Of a DNA stretch of 10,877 nt, positions 1 to 5,858 are shown one piece after another (position 1 is the first letter of the stretch; the number at the start of each line of letters is the position of its first letter). The stretch is from JBDTSW01 sp039930945 (GTDB taxonomy: Bacteria; Actinomycetota; Thermoleophilia; Solirubrobacterales; 70-9). The notes beneath the pieces are model-generated. The model searched no databases. It had not been told where the DNA came from and was given only the letters and a program-made list of their open reading frames with translations. The position numbers were made by a program, and so were the translations under genes. Location of the stretch: the NCBI GenBank assembly GCA_039930945.1, contig JBDTSW010000077.1:1-10877 (forward strand). Reading direction: 5' to 3'.

Positions 1-177
1 GCGGATCGCCGGGACGTCGGCGAGCGTGCCGGTGACCAGCTCGCAGCCGAGCGCGGCGAGGCCGCTCGCCTTCTCGGGGTCGCGGACCAGGGCGCAGACG
101 TGATCGCCGCGGGCGCGCAACCGCCGCACGACGTGGCCGCCGATGAACCCCGTACCGCCTGTGACGAAGACCTTCAT
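1..177 (-). CDS. NAD-dependent epimerase/dehydratase, N-terminal fragment (cut by window edge)
   Basis: The reverse strand from the ATG at 177 stays open to base 1, giving the first 59 residues of a protein whose remainder lies outside the window. It begins MKVFVTGGTGFIGGHVVRRL, the beta1-alphaA Rossmann turn with the TGxxGxxG dinucleotide-binding motif at residues 6-13. A second strand (HVCALVRDPEKA, about 26-37) follows, with a basic residue after the strand as in NADP-preferring atypical SDRs. This is the extended/atypical short-chain dehydrogenase superfamily: nucleotide-sugar epimerases, NmrA-like proteins and related reductases. Substrate cannot be told from the N-terminus. The start is fixed by the motif lying right at the N-terminus and by a TAGGCT hexamer 10 nt upstream. 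The gene is divergent from the secreted GH114-like gene. The family call is secure; the exact function is open. Confidence 0.88.
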   Translation of the reverse strand, partial: MKVFVTGGTGFIGGHVVRRLRARGDHVCALVRDPEKASGLAALGCELVTGTLADVPAIR

Positions 178-187
178 CGAGGGCGTG

Positions 188-193
188 AGCCTA
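188..193 (-). promoter_or_regulatory. Putative -10 element of the epimerase gene
   Basis: Read leftward, TAGGCT lies 10 nt before the ATG at 177, which leaves at most a few bases of 5' UTR. A perfect TTGACA (202 to 197) lies only 3 nt upstream of it, too close to act as its -35 box. The hexamer overlaps the -10-like TATCCT (192-197) of the opposite strand, so the two promoters probably exclude each other. Inferred from sequence only. Confidence 0.5.
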
Positions 194-197
194 TCCT
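192..197 (+). promoter_or_regulatory. Putative -10 element of the secreted GH114-like gene
   Basis: TATCCT ends 10 nt before an in-frame GTG at 208 and 25 nt before the ATG at 223. Transcription would start near 203-205, giving either a near-leaderless GTG start or an approximately 19-nt leader to the ATG. It shares bases 192-193 with the opposite-strand TAGGCT. Confidence 0.4.
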
Positions 198-222
198 GTC
201 AAGCGTCGTGGCCGGCGGGACG

Positions 223-1152
223 ATGAGGGTGGTGATGAGGCGAGGCATTCCAGTTCTGGCGGCCGTCGGCCTGGTGGTTGCGGCGGCCCTGGCGGTGACC
301 GGCGCGGTCCCGGCCGAGCCCGCCGAGAGGGCGCTGTCGCCGAGCAGCTTCGCCTTCGCGATCGGCAACGGCACGCTCGACGGCAACCCCGGTGCCGTCG
401 GCTCGCGCTACGCGCGCTTCGACCTCGTCGTCGTCGACGGCGAGGAGGCCAAGGCCGGCGAGGTCGAGGCGATTGAGGCCGGGGGCGCGGTCGTGCTCGC
501 CTACCTCAGCGTCGGCACGGTCGAGAAGTGGCGTGGCTGGTATCCGCGCCTCAAGCGGTACCGCCTCAAGGCCTGGCGCGACTGGAAGGACGAGTGGTAC
601 GCCGACGCCTCCAAGGCCGGCTACCGCGACGAGCTGGTCGCGATCGCCGGCGACGAGATCCTCGACAAGGGCTTCGACGGGCTCTTCCTCGACAACACCG
701 ACATGGTCGAGACCCGCAGCCATCGAAGGCAGCGCAAGGGGATGGGCAAGCTGGTCGCCGGCTTGGACGAGCTGGTCGACGCCGACGGCCGGCTGCTGTT
801 CACCCAGAACGGCGCCCCGGGGATGCTCGAGGGCTACGGCGACGCCGTCGATCCGCTGATCGGCCACTTCGACGGCTGGAACCGCGAGGATGTCAGTTGG
901 ACCTACGACTTCGACCGCCGAAGGTACGTCCGCAACCGCAACGGCGACCGCTCCGAGGCCCTCGCGGAGCTTGACCGGATCCACACCGCCGGCCTGGTGA
1001 CCACCGCCACCGATTACGTCGGCCTGACCAACCAGAGCACCGGCGCCGAGTGCGAGTCGGTCGCCAACGCGGAGGGTGTGGACGCGCTCGACTACGTCGC
1101 CGACATCGGCCTGACCAAGCGGGCCGTGGCGGCCAACCCGCCGGACTGCTGA
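223..1152 (+). CDS. Secreted GH114-like (endo-alpha-1,4-polygalactosaminidase-type) TIM-barrel protein
   Basis: The 309-residue product starts with basic residues (MRVVMRRG) followed by a hydrophobic stretch at about 9-28 and a small-residue segment (TGAVPA, 26-31), a plausible Sec signal peptide, so it probably acts outside the cell. The mature part has the pattern of the GH114/TM1410 glycosidase-like family: AFAIGNG (44-50), a strand ending FDLVVVDGEE (66-75), AYLSVGT (93-99), KGFDGLFLDNTD (149-160) and LFTQNG (192-197), all at C-terminal ends of predicted barrel strands. Known members cleave alpha-1,4-linked galactosamine polymers; substrate here is not shown by the sequence. ATG 223 is my choice; GTG 208 and ATG 235 (with GAGGG 5 nt upstream) are also possible. 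A longer frame back to 100 would run over the divergent epimerase gene. Family confidence is good, activity moderate. Confidence 0.75.
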   Translation: MRVVMRRGIPVLAAVGLVVAAALAVTGAVPAEPAERALSPSSFAFAIGNGTLDGNPGAVGSRYARFDLVVVDGEEAKAGEVEAIEAGGAVVLAYLSVGTVEKWRGWYPRLKRYRLKAWRDWKDEWYADASKAGYRDELVAIAGDEILDKGFDGLFLDNTDMVETRSHRRQRKGMGKLVAGLDELVDADGRLLFTQNGAPGMLEGYGDAVDPLIGHFDGWNREDVSWTYDFDRRRYVRNRNGDRSEALAELDRIHTAGLVTTATDYVGLTNQSTGAECESVANAEGVDALDYVADIGLTKRAVAANPPDC

Positions 1153-1153
1153 C

Positions 1154-1170
1154 CGGGCGGCGCCCGCCCG
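1154..1170 (+). terminator. GC hairpin after the GH114-like gene
   Basis: A 7-bp perfect stem (CGGGCGG, loop CGC, CCGCCCG) begins 2 nt after the stop codon at 1152. There is no T-run after it, as is common for hairpins in high-GC genomes. It is the only structure separating this gene from hflX, so it may act as a terminator, but part of its identity could be simple GC bias. Confidence 0.4.
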
Positions 1171-1176
1171 CGCCCC

Positions 1177-1182
1177 TACACT
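1177..1182 (+). promoter_or_regulatory. Putative -10 element of hflX (leaderless)
   Basis: TACACT is followed by 7 nt and then the GTG at 1190, the geometry expected if transcription begins at the start codon itself. There is no purine-rich ribosome binding site between the hexamer and the GTG. No clear -35 box is visible. Confidence 0.5.
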
Positions 1183-1189
1183 CCGCGCA

Positions 1190-2542
1190 GTGCAGAGATC
1201 GCGCCAGGGCCGCAAGACTTCGACGCCCGGCGACGCCAGCGAGGCCGGCGTCGCCAAGCGGCGCGCACGCCAGCGGGCCCTGGCGATCGGCGTGGTCACC
1301 ACGGAGCCCGGTGGCGACCCGCTGGCCGAGCTAAAGGAGCTGTTGCGCACGGCCGGGGTGGCGACGGCGGGCGAGATGACCCAGGCCCGCGACGAGCCCG
1401 ACCCCGACCGCTACCTCGGCCGCGGCAAGCTGGCCGAGGTCAAGGTCGAGGCAAAGCGCGTCAACGCCAACCTGATCGCCTGCGACGACGAGCTCGCACC
1501 GCGCCAGGAGCGCAACCTCGAGGCCGAGCTGCAGATGCCGGTGATCGACCGCACCGCGGTGATCCTCGACATCTTCGCCGATCACGCCCACACGGCCGAG
1601 GGAAAACTCCAGGTCGAGCTTGCCCAGCTCGAGTACAACCTGGCGCGGATGCGCGGCCTGTGGACCCACCTGGAGCGTCTCGGCGCCGGGCGCATGGACG
1701 GCGGCATCGGCACCCGTGGCCCGGGCGAGAGCCAGATCGAGACGGACCGCCGGCTCGCCCGTGACCGGATCTCGGCCCTGCGCCGCCGGCTGCAGCGGAT
1801 CGAGCGCAACCGTTCGGTGATGCGCGCCCGCCGCGACGCCGCCAGCGTTCCCGCGGTGGCGCTCGCCGGCTACACCAACGCCGGCAAGTCGACGCTGCTG
1901 AACGAGCTCACCGGCGCCGGGGTCGGGGTGGGGGAGAGGCTGTTCCAGACTCTTGACCCGACGACCCGCGCCTACCGCTTCGATGGCCGCGACTACCTGG
2001 TGACCGACACCGTCGGCTTCATCCGCAAACTGCCCCATCAACTCGTCGAGGCCTTCAAGGCGACGCTCGAGGAGACCAGGCTGGCCGACCTGATGGTGCA
2101 CGTGGTCGACGGGTCCCAGCCCCCGGCGGACCGCCGGGGGGCGATGGCGGCGGTCGACTCCGTGTTGGAGGAGATCGGCGCGGGCTCACAGCCGCGGCTG
2201 TTGGTCTACAACAAGCTCGACCTGCTCGACGAAGAGCAGCGGCGCGAGCTGCTGGTCGGCGAGTCGGGCACGATCGCCGTCTCCGCGGCGACGGGGGAGG
2301 GGATGGACGAGCTTCGCCAGCGCATCGCCGAGGCCTTCTCCGACACGCTCGCCGAGGTCGAGCTGCTGGTCCCCTACGCCGAGGGCAAGCGCCTGTCCGA
2401 GCTTCACGCCCTCGCCGGGGACCTCGAGCGCGAGGACAGGCCCGAGGGCGTGGCGGTGCGGGCGCGGATCCCGGCCGCGCTCGTCCACCGGTTCACCGAG
2501 TTTGCGGCCACCGGCGCCCGGTCCAACGCCACCGGCGATTAG
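1190..2542 (+). CDS. hflX: GTPase HflX (ribosome-associated, 50S-binding)
   Basis: This is a 450-residue TRAFAC-class GTPase of the HflX family. In other bacteria HflX binds the large ribosomal subunit and splits stalled or stressed 70S ribosomes. The N-terminal HflX domain (about 28-190) carries the characteristic glycine-rich segment GGIGTRGPGE (171-180) followed by SQIETDRR (181-188), leading into a basic helical linker. The G domain shows G1 GYTNAGKST (227-235), the G2 region around PTTRAYRF (257-264), G3 DTVGF (273-277), G4 NKLD (341-344) and a G5-like SAATGEG (365-371). A short C-terminal domain follows. The length fits the family. The GTG at 1190 sits 7 nt behind TACACT and without a Shine-Dalgarno, suggesting a leaderless message. 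The basic first 30 residues lie upstream of the conserved domain. dut follows 9 nt downstream but has its own putative promoter. Confidence 0.96.
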   Translation: MQRSRQGRKTSTPGDASEAGVAKRRARQRALAIGVVTTEPGGDPLAELKELLRTAGVATAGEMTQARDEPDPDRYLGRGKLAEVKVEAKRVNANLIACDDELAPRQERNLEAELQMPVIDRTAVILDIFADHAHTAEGKLQVELAQLEYNLARMRGLWTHLERLGAGRMDGGIGTRGPGESQIETDRRLARDRISALRRRLQRIERNRSVMRARRDAASVPAVALAGYTNAGKSTLLNELTGAGVGVGERLFQTLDPTTRAYRFDGRDYLVTDTVGFIRKLPHQLVEAFKATLEETRLADLMVHVVDGSQPPADRRGAMAAVDSVLEEIGAGSQPRLLVYNKLDLLDEEQRRELLVGESGTIAVSAATGEGMDELRQRIAEAFSDTLAEVELLVPYAEGKRLSELHALAGDLEREDRPEGVAVRARIPAALVHRFTEFAATGARSNATGD

Positions 2543-2545
2543 CCT
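2540..2545 (+). promoter_or_regulatory. Putative -10 element of dut, overlapping the hflX stop codon
   Basis: TAGCCT begins with the TAG stop codon of hflX and is followed by 6 nt and the GTG of dut at 2552. The G-run at 2546-2550 is only one base from the GTG, too near to serve as a ribosome binding site. A leaderless dut transcript is therefore possible alongside read-through from hflX. Confidence 0.4.
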
Positions 2546-2551
2546 GGGGGC

Positions 2552-2983
2552 GTGGAGCTCCCGGTGAGGCGCCTCGGCGACGACGCCACCCTTCCGACCC
2601 GCGCCCATCCCGGCGACGCGGGCCTCGATCTCTACGCCGCCGAGGCGGCGACCCTCGGTCCCGGCGAGCGCGCAAGCGTCGGAACCGGTGTCGCCCTCGA
2701 GATCCCCGAGGGCCACGCGGGGTTGGTGCTGCCACGCTCGGGCCTGGCCGCCAGGCACGGAATCTCGCTGGTCAACGCCCCCGGCCTGATCGACTCGGGC
2801 TATCGCGGCGAGATCCGCGTACTGCTGCTCAACACCGACCGCACCGAGCCCTTCGAGATCACCGTCGGCGAGCGCATCGCCCAGCTCCTGATCACGCCCT
2901 TTGCCGCGGCCGAGCTGGTAGAGGCGACCGAGCTGGCGGCGAGCGCCCGCGGCGATGGTGGCTTCGGCTCCAGCGGCCGCTGA
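2552..2983 (+). CDS. dut: Deoxyuridine 5'-triphosphate nucleotidohydrolase (trimeric dUTPase)
   Basis: The 143-residue product has all five motifs of homotrimeric dUTPases, which hydrolyse dUTP to dUMP and pyrophosphate, keeping uracil out of DNA and supplying dUMP for thymidylate synthesis. Motif I is HPGDAGLDLYA (19-29), motif II PRSGLA (61-66), motif III GLIDSGYRGE (78-87) with the water-activating Asp81 and uracil-pocket Tyr84, motif IV GERIAQLL (106-113) and the glycine-rich motif V RGDGGFGSSG (133-142), which closes over the active site. The length is typical and the protein is cytoplasmic. The GTG start gives a short N-terminus ahead of motif I, as usual. It lies 9 nt after hflX on the same strand, so the two may be partly co-transcribed. 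Its stop is 3 nt from the stop of the opposing gatD. Confidence 0.97.
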   Translation: MELPVRRLGDDATLPTRAHPGDAGLDLYAAEAATLGPGERASVGTGVALEIPEGHAGLVLPRSGLAARHGISLVNAPGLIDSGYRGEIRVLLLNTDRTEPFEITVGERIAQLLITPFAAAELVEATELAASARGDGGFGSSGR

Positions 2984-2986
2984 GGG

Positions 2987-3724
2987 CTAGCCGACGCCCG
3001 CTGCCCGGCGCGCCGAGGCGTGGGCGGCGGCCTCGAGCGAGTCGTCCAGCACCGCCAGCCCGGGCTCGGATCCCTGGCGGCGCGCGAGCGCGAGCTGGAT
3101 CAGGCGGTCGGCGAGGGCGACGTTCTTGGGCAACAGCGGGCCGTGGAGGTAGGTGCCGAACATGTTCAGCCGGCGAACGCCCTCGAGGCCGTCCCTGCCG
3201 TTGTTGCCGAATCCCTTCAGCACCCGACCCAGCGGCCGCGCGCCGTCGCCGAGGCGGGTGCGGCCACCGTGGTTCTCAAAGCCGGCGATGGTGATCGGGC
3301 CGGCGCCGAGGTCGGCCTCGATCGCGACGTTGCCGATCAGCCGCTCGCCCTGCCCGCGGACGGTCTCCAGGTCGGCGAGCCCGAGCCCTTCGATGCGCTC
3401 GTCGCCGAGCTGGTAGCTGTGGCCGAGGAGCTGATAGCCGCCGCAGACGGCGAGCACGACGGCGCCGTCCTCGACCGCCTCGGCGAGCGGCTTGCGCTTG
3501 CCGGCGACCATGTCGGCGGCGACCAGCCGCTGGTCGCGGTCCTGGCCGCCGCCGATGTAGATCAGGTCGTGGGCGCCGGCCTCGAAGGTCTCCCCGGGCC
3601 CCGCGGCCGCGTAGGCGAAGCCGATCCCACGCCACTCGCACCGTCGCTGCAGGAAGAGGATGTTGCCCCGGTCGGCGTAGATGTTCATCTGCTCGGGGTA
3701 GAGAGCGAGCACGCGCAGCTCCAT
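2987..3724 (-). CDS. gatD: Lipid II isoglutaminyl synthase, glutaminase subunit GatD
   Basis: The 245-residue protein is a class I glutamine amidotransferase-like subunit of the GatD/CobB-cobyric-acid-synthase type. With MurT it converts the alpha-carboxyl of D-glutamate in the lipid II stem peptide to D-isoglutamine, with GatD supplying ammonia from glutamine. The nucleophile elbow AVCGGYQLLG (92-101) gives Cys94 and the C-terminal YLHGPLLPKN (192-201) gives His194. Arg128 matches the position of the substrate-binding Arg reported for the S. aureus enzyme. The start MELRVLALYPEQMNIYADRGN (1-21) has the family's typical opening with NIYADRGN. As in the family, the third catalytic residue is expected from MurT. 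The ATG at 3724 overlaps the methyltransferase stop as TGATG, so translation is probably coupled. It is the last gene of the operon and converges on dut. Confidence 0.95.
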   Translation of the reverse strand: MELRVLALYPEQMNIYADRGNILFLQRRCEWRGIGFAYAAAGPGETFEAGAHDLIYIGGGQDRDQRLVAADMVAGKRKPLAEAVEDGAVVLAVCGGYQLLGHSYQLGDERIEGLGLADLETVRGQGERLIGNVAIEADLGAGPITIAGFENHGGRTRLGDGARPLGRVLKGFGNNGRDGLEGVRRLNMFGTYLHGPLLPKNVALADRLIQLALARRQGSEPGLAVLDDSLEAAAHASARRAAGVG

Positions 3725-4479
3725 CACGCCTCCTTCGCCAGGAGCACGACGGTGGAGCCGACGTGCCGGTCGGAGTGGGAGGTCGAGCGGCGCCCGGCCG
3801 CCACCAGCCCCGCCGCGGCCGCCTCGCGCTCGAGCGTGGAGGCGTCGAGGACGTCGAGGCGGTCCGTGTGCTCGGCGTCGGACAGGCGCCCCTCGGGCGA
3901 GACGGTCTGTCGCAGCCTGCAGATCTCGAACGCCTGGCCGAAGTCGACGACGGCCGTCGGCAGGCTGGAATAGATCCAGCCGCCCTGCTCGCGTACGTCG
4001 GGCACGACGTCCGGGATGGGCTCCCCGAGCCCCTCCTCGTAGTCCTCGATGACCGCGCAGGCCAGGATCCCTCCAGGGGAGAGGCCGTGGGCGACGCGCT
4101 CGAGGGCGGCGGTACGGCCGGCCGCGCCACCCAGGAGCTGCATCAGCTGCGTCGGCGCCAGCGCCAGCGGGTAGGCGCCGAGGTCGAGCTCGATCTCGCG
4201 CACGTCCGCCGTGGTCGCGGTCACCACCAGCCCGCCGGCGCCGGCGTACGCCCGCAGCGCCTCGACCAGCGCCGGGCTCGCGTCGACGCCGTGAACCGCG
4301 GTTCCCCGGCGCGCAAGGTGAAGTGCCACCCGCCCCGAGCCGCAGCCGAGGTCGAGAACCGGCCCGCCGGCCTCGGCCGCCAGCTCCTCCCACAGGCGAA
4401 GGTCCTCGGCGTAGCCGCCGCACTCGACCTCGTGCCAGATGACCTCTGCGTCCGCGCGGGGCTGGACGGCCGCGCTCAT
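3724..4479 (-). CDS. Class I SAM-dependent methyltransferase of unknown substrate, between murT and gatD
   Basis: The 251-residue protein has a Rossmann-like methyltransferase fold: motif I VLDLGCGSG (41-49), the acidic residue ending strand beta2 in GVDAS (64-68, Asp66, ribose contact), motif II region TADVRE (90-95, Asp92, adenine side), and a beta4 segment near LALAPTQLMQLL (105-116). The C-terminal half (about 160-250) is beta-rich, containing WIYSSLP (168-174) and HTDRLDVLD (204-212), and may form the substrate cap. There is no signal peptide or membrane segment, so it is cytoplasmic. It could act on a small molecule, lipid, peptide or cell-wall precursor; nothing in the sequence decides. 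Its ATG overlaps the murT stop (ATGA) and its stop overlaps the gatD start (TGATG), so it is an integral operon member. Fold is secure, function unknown. Confidence 0.9.
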   Translation of the reverse strand: MSAAVQPRADAEVIWHEVECGGYAEDLRLWEELAAEAGGPVLDLGCGSGRVALHLARRGTAVHGVDASPALVEALRAYAGAGGLVVTATTADVREIELDLGAYPLALAPTQLMQLLGGAAGRTAALERVAHGLSPGGILACAVIEDYEEGLGEPIPDVVPDVREQGGWIYSSLPTAVVDFGQAFEICRLRQTVSPEGRLSDAEHTDRLDVLDASTLEREAAAAGLVAAGRRSTSHSDRHVGSTVVLLAKEA

Positions 4480-5858
4480 GCCCAGAAGTCCCGTGCCAGC
4501 CCGCGCTCGGAAAGCAGCGTGCGCAGCTCCAGCAGCGCGGTGTAGGTGGGGAGGGCGAAGAGCCGCCCGGGCGCCGCGGCGACCGCTTGGTCGAGCGACC
4601 CGGCGATGCCCTCGGCGACGGTGATCAGCCCGGGGTCGAGACCGGCGTACTTGAGCCGCACCGCCATCTCCGGCGCCCTGGTGCCGGTGCAGACGACGCT
4701 TCGCAGCGCTCCGGCCAACAGCTCGAAGTCGGCGTCCCAGACCCAGGAGACGTCGCGGCCGTCGGCGATGCCGTCGTTGAGGGCTATCCACAGATCGAGT
4801 CGGGCGCCGCTGGAGTCGCCCTCGAGGCGCAGCGTGCGCAGCACCTCGTTCGCCCCGGCGGGGTTCTTGATCAGCAGGATCGACACCGCCTTGCCGGCGA
4901 CCGCGACCGTCTCGACGCGCCCGAAGGCGCTCTCGACGGCCTCGAGCCCCTTGATCGCGACCTCCAGCGGCACCCCGAGGCGAAGCGCCGTGCTGAGCGC
5001 GCCGAGCGCGTTGTAAACGTTGTAGAGGCCGGGGAGGGGGAGACTGATCTCGGCGCTGCCCTGCGGGGTCCGCACCCGCACGTCCGCGCCGTCCATCCCT
5101 CGCAGCGTGATCCGCTCGGCGGCGACGTCCGGGGTCGGGCGGTCGGCGTGGCAACTCGGGCAGGAGTAGTGGCCGAGGTGGCCGACGAACGCCCGCTCGT
5201 AGGCGTAGGGAGCGCCGCAGCGCCGGCAGTGCTTGGCGTCGTGGGCGTGCTGAAGCTCGGGCAGCGCCTGGCCGGGGTCCTCGATCCCGAAGTAGGTGAC
5301 CCCGGGGCGGCGCTCGAGCTCGCGGTCGCGGCCGAGGTCTGCGATCAAGGGGTCATCGGCGTTGAGCACGAAGCCCGTCGACCCCGAGCGCTCGGCGACC
5401 AGCTCGGCCCAGCGGTCGGCCAGCTCCTCGAGCTCCCCGTAGCGGTCGAGCTGGTCGCGGAAGAGGTTGGAGAGCACGATCAGCTTGGGATCGAGCGCCG
5501 CGGAGACATTCGGCAGCCAGGCCTCGTCGACCTCGAACAGGCCCTCGGTGCCCTCGCCCTCGAGCAGCGCCGTGGCCACTCCCCAGGTCATGTTGGACCC
5601 GGCGTGGTTGTGGACCGGCTCGCGGCCGGCCGCACGCAGCGCCGAGGCGATCATTCCGGCGGTCGTCGTCTTGCCGTTGGTGGCGCTGATCACGGTCGAG
5701 CCGCCGGTGAGGCCCTTGCCGAGCTCGGCGATCGCGTCGGGGGCCATTCGCAACAGCAGCCGTCCCGGCAGGGTGGTGCCCCCGCCGCGGCCGCTGCGAC
5801 GGCTGAGCGCGCCTGTCGCCCGCGCCAGGGCGACCTTGGTCGTAAAGAGCGCGCTCAC
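4476..5858 (-). CDS. murT: Lipid II isoglutaminyl synthase, Mur-ligase subunit MurT
   Basis: This 460-residue Mur ligase homologue activates the D-glutamate alpha-carboxyl of lipid II with ATP and, with GatD, amidates it at the cytoplasmic face of the membrane. The Mur-ligase ATPase P-loop is SATNGKTTT (58-66, Lys63). HNHAGSNMTWG (83-93) and EVDEAWLP (109-116) are typical central-domain motifs, as is LSNLFRDQLDRYGE (129-142). A four-cysteine zinc ribbon (Cys211, Cys214, Cys233, Cys236) is inserted in the middle domain, as described for MurT. The C-terminal DUF1727 domain contains NDGIADGRDVSWVWDADFE (361-379), the region holding the Asp that completes the GatD catalytic triad. The GTG start overlaps the lipid-kinase stop as GTGA and the stop overlaps the methyltransferase ATG as ATGA. 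Unlike the usual arrangement, gatD is not directly next; a methyltransferase separates them. Confidence 0.96.
   Translation of the reverse strand: MSALFTTKVALARATGALSRRSGRGGGTTLPGRLLLRMAPDAIAELGKGLTGGSTVISATNGKTTTAGMIASALRAAGREPVHNHAGSNMTWGVATALLEGEGTEGLFEVDEAWLPNVSAALDPKLIVLSNLFRDQLDRYGELEELADRWAELVAERSGSTGFVLNADDPLIADLGRDRELERRPGVTYFGIEDPGQALPELQHAHDAKHCRRCGAPYAYERAFVGHLGHYSCPSCHADRPTPDVAAERITLRGMDGADVRVRTPQGSAEISLPLPGLYNVYNALGALSTALRLGVPLEVAIKGLEAVESAFGRVETVAVAGKAVSILLIKNPAGANEVLRTLRLEGDSSGARLDLWIALNDGIADGRDVSWVWDADFELLAGALRSVVCTGTRAPEMAVRLKYAGLDPGLITVAEGIAGSLDQAVAAAPGRLFALPTYTALLELRTLLSERGLARDFWA

Noticed and set aside
100..222. Upstream extension of the GH114-like gene to a start at 100
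   Set aside because: The added residues overlap the N-terminus of the divergent epimerase, whose TGGTGFIGG motif is clear, and they would put about 40 polar residues ahead of the signal peptide.
199..1350. Long reverse-strand open frame (383 codons) opposite the GH114-like gene
   Set aside because: It is the antisense shadow of a recognisable gene and runs into hflX; its composition is the Val/Ala/Gly/Arg-rich pattern typical of shadows in GC-rich DNA, with no motif.
2987..4423. Starting gatD far upstream as a 478-residue protein
   Set aside because: The extra part is an out-of-frame reading of the methyltransferase gene; ATG 3724 gives the family's usual N-terminus and length, with Cys94 at the expected position.
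3724..5154. Starting the methyltransferase far upstream, within murT, as a 476-residue protein
   Set aside because: The added 225 residues are an out-of-frame, Arg-rich reading of murT; ATG 4479, overlapping the murT stop, gives a normal methyltransferase length.
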